Source: Nematopogon swammerdamellus
Lineage: Eukaryota; Arthropoda; Insecta; Lepidoptera; Adelidae
Length of the DNA: 64,000 nucleotides
Direction of reading: 5' to 3'
NCBI GenBank assembly: GCA_946902875.1
Contig: OX336341.1
Location: 806,001 to 870,000 of the forward strand
Positions 41,566 to 52,990 of this stretch are shown here, piece by piece (within the stretch, counting starts at the first letter, position 1; each line of letters starts with the position of its first letter). A program made the translations under genes and the position numbers. Below the pieces are notes generated by a model. That model made no database searches. It saw nothing but the letters and a program-made list of their open reading frames with translations, and was not told where the DNA came from.

Positions 41566-42607
41566 TAGATACCTCTAAACTATACGATGATGGAGCTTAT
41601 AATGCCAGGGTAGGGTCTTCAAAAGGCGTGCCTATAAAAGACAACGACCTTTTTATCTGTCTTATAGGTATGTAGTTGGTACAGTGGTGTCGGATCTTCC
41701 GACGAATTATCGCTCGGAAAACTCTTTGTAAAAAAAATCATCAGAATAGAAAACTCATTTTTCTCGTGACTTCCTGTCATCTGATGATAAATGCCCTTCT
41801 TGCCCGTAGTACAGTTGGAATTGTCCTGTTGGCAGGACCAGAGATAAATTGTTACTAACCGTAGTACAGATTGAACAACTGTACTATCGTTATTTTTTTT
41901 TTAAGAAGTACAGTAATTGACCGAACCAGAAAATACACCCACGAATAATGACAAAAATAAAATTATGCGTCTACCGAAATTAAATTAATCCGTCGTCGGC
42001 TGGTTTGACAAAGACCTATTCCATTTTTAAATTCTAATTTTATATCTTCACTTTTCGTTGGTAGAAAAAATATACGTAATTTATGTATGAATCCGTTATG
42101 AAATGAGTCTGTATCTTAATCTATCGACCAAATTAATTACATACGAACTAATATAGACCGTAAATAAATACTTTATTTGGATGTGCTATCGGTGTTCCAA
42201 ATTGTAATAAATGACAATAGCTACAACAAATTATATATTAATGAGCTCTAGCATCGTGACTCCGATGTTATTAAAGAATTAATAGTTATTTCAACCTTTA
42301 TAACCTAAGCATACCTCCAGCTACCATTATAGGAGGTCGCATCAAATACCGCGAGCAATAAAACGCATAGTTATATTATTGTGATTACGGCAGCCATTTT
42401 ATTATTAAAACACAACAAAATGACTGACCTCTTAGGGTTGCCATCTCACCAAACATTTTATTTTATATTTTTGGTTCCGCACCTCAAAGAGTTGAAAATG
42501 GAACCTAATAGTGTGTGACTCGTGCGTCCGTCTGTCTGGTTTTTTTTTTAGGTTTTCGGTTTTTGTCTGCATTACTGGGGCAATGCAATACTATAGTTGG
42601 TTTTTTT
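41566..42607. other. Unassigned DNA
   Basis: No family or coding signal recognised. Confidence 0.3.
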
Positions 42608-42886
42608 TAGGTTTCCGTATCCCGTACGGAAGCCTATTACTAAGCCTACGTCGTCTGTCTGTCTGTCTGTCCGTCCGTCCGTCTGTGCGTCCTACTGCTG
42701 TATCTTTGGAACCGTATAATAGGTAGCCAGTTGAAATTTTCACAGAATATGTGTTATTAATATTATATATAGAAAAGGTCAAGAATTAAGGGGGGTCCTT
42801 AGACAAGAACGTGTTTTTTTTTTTCAAAAGTATTTTTTTGTGGTGCTGAAACATAGGTGCGCGAGTCCGACTCGCACTTGTTTTGG
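42608..42886 (+). repeat. Repeat G copy
   Basis: TTTCCGTATCCCGTACGGAA, a GTCTGTCTGTCC run, GTATAATAGGTAGCCAG and GAGTCCGACTCGCACTTG. Confidence 0.75.
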
Positions 42887-42891
42887 TAGAC

Positions 42892-43140
42892 GGACGAAAC
42901 TGGCGTTTGGAGTGTTGCCAGTTTCCGGAAAATTTTAAATAGTCACGATTGTTTTCGATAATTTTATCTACTCATTAACTAATGAAATGCTGTAAATTAG
43001 AATTTTCCTAATTTTGGCTTTGTTTGACACAATCTTCAGCTAAATTTAGCCAGAAAAAAACTAAGTTTGCAGCACTTCAGTTTGCGTATAATATGTGTGA
43101 AGATGTGTACGTGTATGTAGACTAGTAATCTGTGGTGTGC
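42892..43140 (-). mobile_element. Diverged relative of the 41201 MITE
   Basis: TGGTAGACGGACGAAACTGG, GGAGTGTTGCCAGTTTCC, ACTAATGAAATGCTGTAAA and TATAATATGTGTGAAG match the 41201-41565 element in reverse order with many changes. The outer end near 43140 is ill-defined. Confidence 0.6.
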
Positions 43141-43800
43141 ATTAGTGATACCTACCAGAAATAAAATAATTTTAATTTCTCCTTACTAAATGTCGGGACT
43201 TTTAAGTCGCGGTAAGCTGTGGAGGCTGAGTTAAAAGACCAATTTTAGTGAAATAATTGTTTTGCCGGAGAATTAGTATAGTTTCCGAGAAAAAAAAAAA
43301 TAAACAGATTTTCCATACAAAATTAAAAGTTACAATTTTTTTTTAAACACCTGGTCGCCTCAACATTAGGTTAGGGTTAATTTATAAATAAGAGATGTGT
43401 ATTTATATGTGAAGCCCTGCGGGTAAGTAGCTAGCTACTTACTGAGCATGCGCTGAGATAATCTGATGCGTGGACGCAGCTCACCTCGCGTGCGGCGCGC
43501 CGTGTGGACCGTCCACTCACATCACACGATCCGACAACAATTTACATTATATATTTATTAATCGGCTCATTTGATGGACTCACCATATAAATAACATTAA
43601 TTTTAATAGACAGCCAAATTGATGATGGAAAACGTGCTTGGAAACTGTTTCCGTAAGTTGTGAATATATTTTTGGAGTGTGTAATATAAACGAGTAGGTA
43701 GTATATGTGATTTAATTATTTTAGTTGTTTATTGGTTTTATACAAATTACAGTTGACGTTTCCGCTCTGGCTTAGTGATGTATAAATAATAATGAATTAA
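43141..43800. other. Unassigned DNA
   Basis: No feature recognised. Confidence 0.3.
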
Positions 43801-43976
43801 GTACCGTGTGGGGCCGGTACTTGAGAAGGATAGCCTCTCACAGGATGAGAAGCATGTGGCTGTCATACAAACCGAATAGTTCCGAGCGCCGAAATAAAGG
43901 TACGGTAGCGGGCTTACTCACTTTCTCCTTTTCAAATACGAATTTCACGCGAGCGAAGCCGCGGGCAAAAGCTATG
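43801..43976 (-). repeat. SINE head scrap joined to repeat E
   Basis: GTACCGTGTGGGGCCGGTAC (43801-43820, plus orientation) is the A/B head alone. 43862-43976 is the 5' half of repeat E on the minus strand (GAAATAAAGGTACGGTAGCG, CGAGCGAAGCCGCGGGC). A CATCATCATCATCATGG trinucleotide run follows. Confidence 0.65.
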
Positions 43977-44096
43977 TTAAATCATCATCATCATCATGGT
44001 GAAGATTTAACATAGCTAAATAAAACTTAAATAAAACTACCAAAATAAAATAAAAAAAATTTTTTTTCTTCACAAAATTACTTCCATTCACATGTA

Positions 44097-44401
44097 TTAC
44101 TAACATAAGGAGATGCCCATACGATAGTAATACCAACTTAATAATGTCCTCACTAACGTGGGGGTCAAAAATAATGTTCATAAAATTATTCATTCAAACC
44201 AGTCTCAAATTAACTAATTTGCTAAACATAAATAATCGAAATATACGAGTAACATAATTTAATTATTATATAGCATGTACACTATATTCAGTTTCCAAAT
44301 AGTTTTTGTCGTCATTTTAGGAGTTCTTATTATGGTTTGACCCCCAATTTAGTGAGGACATTTATTTATTGTGTTCGTATGGGCGTACCTTAAGTTAGTA
44401 A
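44097..44401. mobile_element. 305-bp MITE with ~70-bp imperfect inverted repeats, TA target
   Basis: The left end TTACTAACATAAGGAGATGC with CCCATACGA and GTCCTCACTAACGTGGGGG is mirrored at the right by CCCCCAATTTAGTGAGGAC, TCGTATGGGCG and CTTAAGTTAGTAA. TA lies on both sides (44095-44096 and 44402-44403). No coding capacity. Confidence 0.8.
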
Positions 44402-44403
44402 TA

Positions 44404-44950
44404 TTTATAAAGTTAATAATTTACTTAATTGAAGTGATTGAGATAAAGTAAATATGTCTAAAATCTCAGCCAACGATGCATCGCTCGCGTCGCGTCTGTC
44501 GAATCGATTTCCCAACAGTCGACGTGCTCTACTAAATAGGGCGAGCATTTAGCGCTTCCAGCAAGCATCGAACACACTAATTACGATAAACACAGTCAGT
44601 CTACGTTACCATTAGCTATACTTAACTACAACACTACGGACAAATGAGTGGCTCACGTATAAACGTTATATTTGATGTGAGATATCTTTAGATGCTGCAC
44701 GCTTCGCTGGAGCTATTTTAAGAATGCAAGATGACGACGTGGGAAAAAGCTGTTGACGTTACGGTCTCGCTAGCGGTTTGCAGTAAAAGTGCAGATGCAA
44801 CAAAGAGCTTGCAGTAGCGTTGCTGTCGAATGAGTGAAACTGACAAGTCATCATCATCATCAATATCAATCAATATCAATCAATACTAATGATACATTTG
44901 TAAGGGATGGCCATGGAGTAACCTACTTTGTTTTATGAGATACTGCGTAT
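44404..44950. other. Unassigned DNA
   Basis: A CATCATCATCAATATCAATC run lies near 44850; otherwise featureless. Confidence 0.3.
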
Positions 44951-45218
44951 TTAGACTCTATGTATGATACTAAAACTAAATTGACGATTTTTAGAAATCT
45001 TTTCTCTATGTATGTATGTATGTTCCTCCACAACTCTTAAACCGATCATCTGAATCAGATGAAACTTCGTACAAGCAAATAAAATTCAGTTCCGGTTACG
45101 CTAAGATTTCGCTCTTATACAAACCGAAATGTTACAGGCGCCGAAATAAAGGTATTCTTTAAGGCTCTTCTTTTTAAATACGAATTTCTCGCGAGTGAAG
45201 CCGCGAGCAAAAGCTAGT
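44951..45218 (-). repeat. Repeat E copy
   Basis: GTATGATACTAAAACTAAAT, ATGTATGTATGTATG tail, GGTTACGCTAAGATTTCGC and GAAGCCGCGAGCAAAAGC. Confidence 0.78.
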
Positions 45219-45326
45219 ATCATATATGCGCATAAATCGGCGATGGCTGAAAAAGTCCCTGACGTGATTGGGCCCAAGTTGTACGAAAATGTTCCTGATA
45301 AAATTAAATCTATAAATTGTGACACA

Positions 45327-45525
45327 CGGTTGGCTACACCACTTTCGACATCCATGATATCAGCCCATAAGACCTTAGTGAACAGGTGCCATGTCAGTGC
45401 TTCCCTTTGGCCCTTTGGGGCTGCCGGCTACACTGAACTGGACGAAAAACACGAACTATTTACATAGCCGTTCATTCGGTGCGGTGGTAGCAACCCGAGC
45501 GCGTTTAACCCTACCACCTACTAAG
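45327..45525 (-). mobile_element. SINE-A fragment
   Basis: GGTTGGCTACACC, CTACACTGAACTGGACGAAA, GCGGTGGTAGCAACCCG and CCCTACCACC; the duplicated GGCCCTTTGG near 45410 is a private microduplication. Confidence 0.75.
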
Positions 45526-46114
45526 TATTTTATTCCTTTCAAATATTTGAGCAAGTTTTCAGAAATCATGAAATCGAATCTTAAGTCATCCCACTTCGTA
45601 GATGTTTCGAACTACACTTCTATTTGAATTCACATGTTAAGTCAACATTAGACAGTTATAAACCATTTAGCTTCATTAACGCAATAAAACGGGCATAAAA
45701 TCGAAGCCTGGCCTGAAGCATGTGCGAATATAGCGCGCCATTAACCGGCATTATGTTAAACTTCAGTGCATCGGTACTGAAAGCCTCGCGCGTCACTTGA
45801 CCTCGTTTCCGGTTGTGTGTCAGATTACACCACTTGTACTTATCAATAAAGGTTTGTTGAAAAGAAATTATTTTAGACCAAACGGACGCCAAAGAACATA
45901 AATAATTATTAGTGGCAATGCTCGCTCAGTGTACAAATTTAATGTTCGAAATTATTGCATTTGCAGATTTAATTGAGAAGTAACATAAACACCTAGATAC
46001 AAGTAACATAAAGAAAAAATTTTACACAGAAACATTGTAAGTAAAATTATGTAAAGTAAATTAACCAATTATGTACCTATATACAAAAATATTCATCCAC
46101 CGCGGAGATCCATC
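45526..46114. other. Unassigned DNA
   Basis: A 78-codon minus frame at 45656-45892 has no recognised motif. Nothing else. Confidence 0.3.
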
Positions 46115-46250
46115 CGTCGTTCAGTGTAGCCGACATAAAATGAAGGGAAGCACTGACATGGCACCTAGTTCACCCGGTATTATGGGCTGACATCACGGAT
46201 GTTGTAGTAGGTGATGTAGCCAACCGTGTCAGTTTCCATAAAAAAAAAGA
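46115..46250 (+). mobile_element. SINE-A 3' fragment
   Basis: GTTCAGTGTAGCCGACATA to GTCAGTTTCCATAAAAAAAA, with a TAG duplication in GTTGTAGTAGGTGATG. Confidence 0.8.
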
Positions 46251-46456
46251 TCAACGGCATGGTCCCCGTGACAGATGATGCGTTGCCCCGCTGAATGATT
46301 CAGATTCAGATATTTATTTCGCCATAAAGAACACACAACATTAACAATATTACATTGAGACATATGCATATTCTGTATGGTTCGTCATAGTTTTTGTTTT
46401 ATCCCGTTCAGCAATGCAATCTATATGGAAGAATCGTGCAAGAAACCTTACAGAGC

Positions 46457-46757
46457 ATATATCACACACGCTGAATCCCGACAATCGGGGTAAGCAGAGC
46501 AATCGGTGTTGTGCTGCAAGAACTCTGCTAAATTACAGCACAACACCGACCACCACGTTTCGCAAAGTATTCAAACAAGACATCCATCGATCAAGCAGCA
46601 AGTAAGGCACGAAGAACCACCTGCTGCATGACTTGGTGGAAGTACCGTGCCAAGGTGACAGGTGGCGACCCTGTCGCCCTTTAGCACGTAATCTTGTCCT
46701 TATCCCTTAGTCGCCTTTTACGACATGCACGGGGAGAGATGCAGTGGGGCTATTCTT
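46457..46757 (-). mobile_element. Retroposon B, near-complete
   Basis: CTGAATCCCGACAATCGGGG, CACCACGTTTCGCAAAG, GGTGGCGACCCTGTCGCCC and GTGGGGCTATTCTTAAA, covering tail-proximal end to head on the minus strand. Confidence 0.85.
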
Positions 46758-46984
46758 AAAAACAACAGACAGAAAAACAGAGCTTTTTTTAAAAAATACT
46801 TAAATATAACTTAAATGCTCATTTTTAATTATGTTAACTATAACATACTTCCTACATCTAATAAAAAATAAAAATAATAAGTAAAAGATTATCTTTAAAA
46901 AATGGCAATGCTAATTCGCTGCTTGAAGTACGTCCCGGCCCGACGACGGTCCCCGGATGCCTCAATAAGCTGTTTTCCTATTTG

Positions 46985-47229
46985 CTTTGAAAAACTGACG
47001 GCATCCGAGCTCCATGCTCCAAGCTCCAAGATCGTTTCTTTTTCGCATCGCTAGGGTGTGGAACTGTCTTCCGGCGAGTGTGTTTCCCGAATCCTTTAAC
47101 CTGGGTGTCTTTCTGCTGGCATGGCACCTAACTGAGCGTTGTTTCACGAGGAGAGGTATTTTTGGCTCTGTCGAATGCACCATTATTGGTCTCTCGGCAC
47201 AGCAACCCATGTTGGTTTACATAAAAAAA
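46985..47229 (+). pseudogene. Jockey/CR1-like LINE 3' scrap
   Basis: The frame from about 47014 reads APRSFLFRIARVWNCLPAS then VFPESFNLGVF, a typical RT C-terminus (compare SFLCRTAKVWNGLP at 29940). Beyond it lies a 3' UTR-like stretch and ACATAAAAAAA at about 47220-47228. 5'-truncated. Confidence 0.65.
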
Positions 47230-48612
47230 GTGTATCTACCGCGAAGGCCAAAAACTCATAATTTTACAAGTAATCTAGTCTATAGTGCTGTACCTCAGAA
47301 GAAGTGCCACTTTTTCCGAAAATAACTTTTTCAAATGTCATAACATAAGTCAGTTTTGTTTTTCGTATATACTCCGTAGATGTATAAGACACCAAGTCCC
47401 TCTGTTAATGACGTGAAATCAACGATACCAAGTTCAACGTTTTTGAGTAGCAAACAGTCGCCTGTGTACAAAGGATAATATTCTTCCAAATTCTTTATAA
47501 ATAACAGTCCTAAGTACACGAAGGATTGTCAGCACTGATAAAAATATAAAATTATCCGAAATGATAATTTTAACCCCATGGTATTGAAGGCAAATACACG
47601 GTGCGGTGCGCCAATGCTCTTCAAATGTCACATGCATGACACTAACATAGAACTTCCGGACCACATTCTAAGCAGCTGTAAGGATTTCACACCATCAGTG
47701 AGTTTCTCGTCTCCCACCAGACCGACGGCGGCGCTCTATTGAGTCCAAGGACGCCAACAGATACTGCGGCTGCCTTCCCAAATGTGGCTACAGTATACCA
47801 TCCCCGGCCTAATCTGCGATTTGTACAACGTAGTTGTGCCGCCAGGGAGAAGAATATCCTGTATAGGATCCCCAGTTTTTTTTATGCGGCCTTGGACTCA
47901 ATAAACTGCCTAAAGCCCAAGTATTTGGAAATGTCGCAGCCCAGTAGGTCTAGGTGCTCCGAGACAGGAACAACACTGCCTTGGAAACTTTCAAGGAAAG
48001 GGAAGGGTTTGACCGTAGCCACATACCATACCTTGGCAAATACCATGCTAGTGTTTTTTTTTATGTTGTGACGACTACACTCTGAACGGAATATATAAAA
48101 ACACATTTACCCGACTACGAACGCAAACGAGGGTATTGTGTTTCAATTCCCGACTATTTCGAAGCCGTTTCGACTGACCTTTGTTAGGCGACATAATGCG
48201 TTATTTAAAATTATGGTATTTGTTTTTCCCACCCACAAAATAACAAGAGGCAAAATGCCTAAAAGGTTAAGAGTAGGCACTACTTTGCTGCACTTGTTTG
48301 GATACAACAATATCGCAAACTTGTTGTAATCACCATTTTATTTTAGCTGCGTGACACAAATGTTGAGACGTAGAGTAAAATTATTTATTTATATCCACTG
48401 TACAGGCTGATCTTAATTTATTTATTTAAATGAGGTTGCCACTGATAAACAGAATCGGACAGAAAATAATGATATTGTTTCCCAGAATATTACTAGCTTA
48501 CTTGAGGACTGAACAGGCGTGCCAAGGCCTATCGAGTTATTCGTTCCACCGAATCTAGAGACTGCTGTATAATTTGTTTGTAAAGAAGGCATAATATTAT
48601 TTATTTATTCAT
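47230..48612. other. Unassigned DNA
   Basis: A 110-codon plus frame at 47739-48071 (opening MSPRTPTDTAAAFPNVATV, with NVATVYHPRPNLRFVQRSC) looks amino-acid-like in composition but matches no family I can name; it may be a decayed retroelement. The rest is AT-rich. Confidence 0.25.
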
Positions 48613-48924
48613 AACCCGCTTTTACCCGCGGCTTCGCTCGCGTGAAATTCGTATTTAATAAAAAGAAGAAAGTAAGTAAGCCCGCTACCGTACCTTTATT
48701 TCGGCGCGTGGAACAATTAGGTTTTTATGAGAGCCACATCTTAGCGTAACCGGAACTGAATTTATCCTGTGAGCCTATCCTGTGTCACGTATAGCTCTAA
48801 TGTGTTTGTACTAAGTTTCACCGAATTCGGATGATCGGTTTAAGATTTATGAAGGAACACACATACATACAGAAAAGTATTCTAAAAATAGTCAATTTCG
48901 TTTTAGTATCATACATAGAGTCTA
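48613..48924 (+). repeat. Repeat E, near-complete copy
   Basis: CCGCTTTTACCCGCGGCTTC, GCTACCGTACCTTTATTTCG, CACATCTTAGCGTAACCGG, GGATGATCGGTTTAAG and a CACACATACATACAG tail. Confidence 0.82.
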
Positions 48925-49017
48925 CAAACGCAATATGTCATAAAACCATGTAGCTTACTACATGACCATCCCTTACAGATTTATTATTAGTATTGAGTAT
49001 TGATATTGATATATATT

Positions 49018-49141
49018 ATTTCATCCATTTATTTACACATTTTTTTATATATTAATTTTACATAATATTTACAAACTTAAAATCTAAAATTAATACAAAA
49101 ACAAATGGAGTTTCCACCACCGGCGGCGGGGCGAGCCCAGG
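49018..49141 (-). repeat. 3' UTR of the REL-endonuclease LINE
   Basis: TTTATTTACACATTTTTTTA and TCTAAAATTAATACAAAAAC match 2210-2290, confirming a shared 3' end of two copies. Confidence 0.65.
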
Positions 49142-49954
49142 CTACCGATGGTCGGGTCCCAAAGAGAGGAACCTCCGGACGATGCGTGCAGTGTCGAGCA
49201 GGGCTGCCTTCTGGATCTGGCCCTTGACCCAACCACTCAGCGAGAGCCTCTCAAGGTGGTCGTCGAGGCTCTTCGCTATCAGCCCATGCGCCGAAACGAC
49301 TATGGGCACAACGATCGTCGAGTCGACGGGCCACATTTTGGTAACCTCGTGCTGCAGATCCAGATATTTTAACATCTTCTCTGCTTCCTTACTGACGAGG
49401 TTACCATCGTGCGGCACGGCGATATCGACGAGCGTTGCGCGCCTTGCCTCCCGGTCTACTATCACAATATCAGGCCTGTTCGCGAGAATAGTCCTGTCTG
49501 TGATAATGGACCGGTCCCAGTAGAGTGTGACATGACCGTTCTCGAGAACTGGCGGTGGATTGTACTTATAGTAAGGCACCTCAGTACCCACAAGGTTGAA
49601 CTTTAAGGCAAGTTGCTGGTGGATAATCCTGGCTACTAGGTTGTGTCTATGCAGATACTCGGTGTTGGCAAGCTGCGAACAACCGGAAATCACATGTCTG
49701 AGGGACTCGCCAGGTTGGTGGCAGGCGCGGCAGATGTCAATGGTGCCGTCCTTCATTATGTGTTTCCTATAGTTGTTCGTCTTGACAACCTCATCTTGTA
49801 TTGCAAAGACAAACCCTTCGGTTTCCCCGAAGAGGTCCCCGAAGCGTAGCCAGTGCACGGAAGCAAGTTGGTCTACATCCGGTCCCGTGAGAGACCGGAA
49901 GTACCTACCGTGCAGCTCCTTGCCTTTATATATTATATTATTAGTACAGGGCAA
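49142..49954 (-). pseudogene. REL-endonuclease domain of an R2/R4-like LINE, 270 codons
   Basis: Residues 75-92 form a CCHC finger (CRACHQPGESLRHVISGC: C75, C78, H87, C92). Residues 160-177 hold RPD then, after 14 residues, D177 in LVDIAVP, the R/K-PD-x12-14-D core of the restriction-like endonuclease that cleaves target DNA in R2-, R4- and related clades. Other conserved blocks: GDLFGETEGF, AIQDEVVKTNNYRKHI, LHRHNLVARIIHQ, LYWDRSIITD, KYLDLQHEVTKMWP. The frame is open throughout, but the RT domain is absent upstream, so this is a 5'-truncated copy and the ATG is not the true start. The shorter relative at 2201-2640 shows a second insertion. Clade assignment within the REL group is uncertain. 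Confidence 0.78.
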
Positions 49955-50247
49955 GCCCCAAAATTTTGCAATGTAGAATCGATTTCCAAGCTAGCTCAAC
50001 GTATGTCACCGTGAACTTTTGAAAGACTTTATAGTCTTGCAGTTGAAGACGTAAAGTATTATTGCTCGACTTGGCGTGGGCACGGCCGTGCCCCCAGATA
50101 AGTATTATGTAAAGTTTTGTCTTGTAGACTGTTTGAAGAACATCCTCATCCATCAGCCGAGTCCTTTTCAAGAAGCATCATCTTTAAGAATACTGAATTT
50201 TCATTGCATCAGATCGCTGGTCAGACATTGTAGTAACTGCGACATTA
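49955..50247. other. Unassigned DNA
   Basis: The palindromic GGGCACGGCCGTGCCC lies near 50078; no other feature. Confidence 0.35.
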
Positions 50248-50473
50248 TGTACATATAATCACGCTTTATCCCGATACCTAAACGGGGTAAGCAGAGTAAA
50301 CGTTGTTTATGTCCCAGCACAACACCGACTATGACGTTTAGCAAAGATTAGGACTATCAAGCATCCAGCAAGGTACGAAGATATTTACCTACACTGTATG
50401 ACCTTGTAAGGACCGTGTCAAGGTGGGAGGTGGCTATGGTGGCGCTCTTTAGCACGGTATCTTGTCCTTAGGA
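50248..50473 (-). mobile_element. Retroposon B, diverged
   Basis: TTATCCCGATACCTAAACGG, GGTAAGCAGAGTAAACG, AGCACAACACCGACTATGAC and TAGCACGGTATCTTGTCC; the head is missing. Confidence 0.72.
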
Positions 50474-50871
50474 ACAGCGCTTTGGTGCATAATAAGGTCA
50501 AAGAGAAAATCGCACAAAATTACGCAACTCACATTTCGTGGTACATAACACGTGGTAGGTAACACGGCCCGTATGATGTGCACTGTCTGACCGACTTCAC
50601 AATAACAATTTGTTGTAAGCTCTCGTGAACCGAGATAACCTGCGCGTTGTTTGAAGCACGCCGCGCGCGCCGGCCGCCGCTGCTGCGCGCATGCGCCTAC
50701 CGCCGAGACGTGTGCGCAATGTTTCTCTCTACTAATGTTCACGCGACAAGGGCATCGGGATCGTTTCTGTGGGCACGTATCGTATATTAAAATAGCTTTC
50801 TTTTAGTTAACATTACATTAAACTTAATATTTCTTTTTCGTTCGTATGATAAGTACATTTATCTATACATC
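50474..50871. other. Unassigned DNA
   Basis: Positions 50655-50700 are GC-rich (CGCCGCGCGCGCCGGCCGCC). Nothing else recognised. Confidence 0.3.
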
Positions 50872-51423
50872 TATACATATAATAAAATCGTAGAGGTAAG
50901 AAAGTCTGTACATTGAATGTATTCGGAAAAAAACTAACCAGGGTGGCTTAAAATGAGATACTGAACATGTTAGAACAGTTTTTAAAATTTTTGTTTGTTT
51001 GTTTGTTTGTTTGTTTGTCTGTACGCGCATCACGCAAAAACCACTGAACGGAATTAGACGAAACTTTGTATAGTGGCAGTTTATATGCCGGGTTAACATA
51101 ATACGTAAAAAAAAATAACAAAAATAAAAAAAATTACAATTATAATCTATACATATAATAAAATCGTAGAGGTAAGAAAGTCTGTACATTGAATGTATTC
51201 GGAAAAAAACTAACCAGGGTGGCTTAAAATGAGATACTGAACATGTTAGAACAGTTTTTAAAATTTTTGTTTGTTTGTTTGTTTGTTTGTCTGTACGCGC
51301 ATCACGCAAAAACCACTGAACGGAATTAGACGAAACTTTGTATAGTGGCAGTTTATATGCCGGGTTAACATAATACGTAAAAAAAAATAACAAAAATAAA
51401 AAAAATTACAATTATAAACATTA
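50872..51423 (+). repeat. 276-bp tandem duplication
   Basis: ATACATATAATAAAATCGTA to AAAAAAATTACAATTATAA is repeated twice with period 276 and near-identical sequence, including the GTTTGTTTGTTTG run (one unit longer in the first copy) and GTACGCGCATCACGCAAAAA. A diverged third relative lies at 51590-51760. The long open frame through it simply repeats itself. Confidence 0.92.
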
Positions 51424-51916
51424 TTGCGCGTTTAATATCTCGTAGTCCAAAGTACATAATTATATCTTGAGAACTGGCAGCAAACACAATTTGAATAAAA
51501 TATTCATTCGAAATTTAAAAATAAGTAGATACAACGAAAATGACAGTTCTTCTTTTTTATAACTTGAACACAATAGTCTATACATATCTATTCTTTCTAT
51601 ACATATCATAAAATCGTAAATGCAAAAATGTCTATTTGTACGCGCATCTCGCAAAAACCACTGAACGGAATTTGACGAAACTTTTTATAGTGACAGTGTA
51701 TATCCCGGAATCCCGGATGAACATAATAATTAAAAAATATAATAAAAATCACGTAATCCAAAGTAAAGGTAAAAAACCATTTAAAATGTCATGTTGACAA
51801 CGGAGAACTGTCATCTCGACGTGAGCTGGCCGGTGACAAATTGTTTGATAAATAAAATAATAATTGAAAGTCGAAGTTATGTCGCTGTCATTGGTGCAAT
51901 AAAATTTATATATCTG
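51424..51916 (+). repeat. Diverged third unit and unassigned DNA
   Basis: TTTCTATACATATCATAAAA, TACGCGCATCTCGCAAAAAC and CGGAATTTGACGAAACTTT (51590-51760) are an older copy of the 276-bp unit. The remainder is unassigned. Confidence 0.6.
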
Positions 51917-51974
51917 TTGCCCGCGGCTTCGCTCGCGTGAAATTCGTATTTAAAAAAAAGAAAGTAAGTAACTA

Positions 51975-52505
51975 AAGGCGGGCCCGAAGGCGGATCTGCG
52001 CTCACGTAAACGATATTCTTTCTCGATGAAAGTAACTAAGGGCGAGGCGGAAGGCGGAGCTGAGTTCAGGAAGAAGAAAAACATTCTTGAAGAAAGTAAG
52101 TAACTAAGGGCGAGGCCGAAGGCCGAGCTCTATTCTGGAAGACCATAAACCTTCTCGAAGAAAGTAAGTAACTATGGGCGAGGCCGCAGGCCGAGCTGCG
52201 TTCAGGAAGAAGCTAAACCATCTTCAAGAAAGTAAGTAACTAAGGTGAGGCCGAAGGCCGAGCTACGTTCGGATAATTGAAAAACCATCTCGAAGAAAGC
52301 AAGTAACTAAGGGCGAGGCCGAAGGCCGAGCTGCGTTCAGGAAGAAGCTAAACCATCTTGAAGAAAGTAAGCAACTAAGGCGAGGCCGAAGGCCGAGCTA
52401 CGTTCTGACAAATGATAAACCATCTCGAAGAAAGCAAGTAACTAAGGGCGAGGCCGAAGGCCGAGCTGCGTTCAGGAATAAGCTAAACCATCTCGAATAA
52501 AGTTA
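51975..52505 (+). repeat. Tandem array of ~75-bp GAGGCCGAAGGCCGAGCT units
   Basis: Each unit contains AAGTAACTAAGGGCGAGGCC, GAAGGCCGAGCTGCGTTCAG and AAACCATCTCGAAGAAAG with small changes. Units are direct and variable in length. They resemble repeats at 21466-21965 and the inverted ones at 53105-53335. Confidence 0.88.
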
Positions 52506-52592
52506 ATTAATATTAAGATTGAGTTAATTTAATTAAAATTTTATTATAAAGTCCACGCTTCTAACGGCAAATATACCGTGCATCCTAGAACC

Positions 52593-52990
52593 TCGCGGAT
52601 ATTCCCGGCTGAATGGCAAGAGGCCCGATGCTATCACTTTAGTGCCATGGACTAAGGGTAGTTCTTTGATGTGGGACGCCACTTTTGTTCTCACATTGGC
52701 TCCAAGTCACGTTAGGACATCTTCAAGAGCGGCTGGCGCGGCCGAGGCTGGGGCGGAGAGCCTCAAACGCAGCAAATATAGAAATATAATTCAAGATTTC
52801 GAATTTGTTGCGTTTGCGGTTGAAACCCTCCGTGGAGCAGTGAAGCCAAAAGAGGCTTGAGCTGGTTGACGCAACTGGTGTCCCACCATCAAGGGCTTAT
52901 TTACTTCATTCAAAGGTAAGCCTTGCCATCCAGCGGGGTAATGCCGCAAGTGCTCTAAGAACATTTGAAAATGCCCGTTTTGATAGTTAT
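52593..52990 (+). pseudogene. RT-associated C-terminal domain, frameshifted
   Basis: Frame 1 gives KRPDAITLVPWTKGSSLMWD, ATFVLTLAPSHV, AGAAEAGAESLKRSKY and FVAFAVETLRGA before TGA at 52858-52860. A second frame then continues the same domain: ELVDATGVPPSRAYLLH, VSLAIQRGNAASALRTFE, stop. One frameshift therefore separates halves of one domain. I know this block (RPD...WD..., then AIQRGNAAS) as the C-terminus of RT-containing mobile-element proteins of invertebrates; the RPD/WD pattern suggests a PD-(D/E)XK-type nuclease, which is inference. Related ends: 238-356 and 53407-53505. Confidence 0.65.

Noticed and set aside
47739..48071. 110-codon frame as a host gene
   Set aside because: No recognised domain, no splice context, and surrounded by decayed repeats.
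50863..51393. 176-codon open frame with internal repetition
   Set aside because: Explained by the 276-bp tandem DNA duplication; low-complexity hydrophobic sequence with no family motif.
51975..52505. Regularly spaced repeats resembling a CRISPR array
   Set aside because: Eukaryotic context, units are direct tandem copies without unique spacers, variable unit length, no cas genes.
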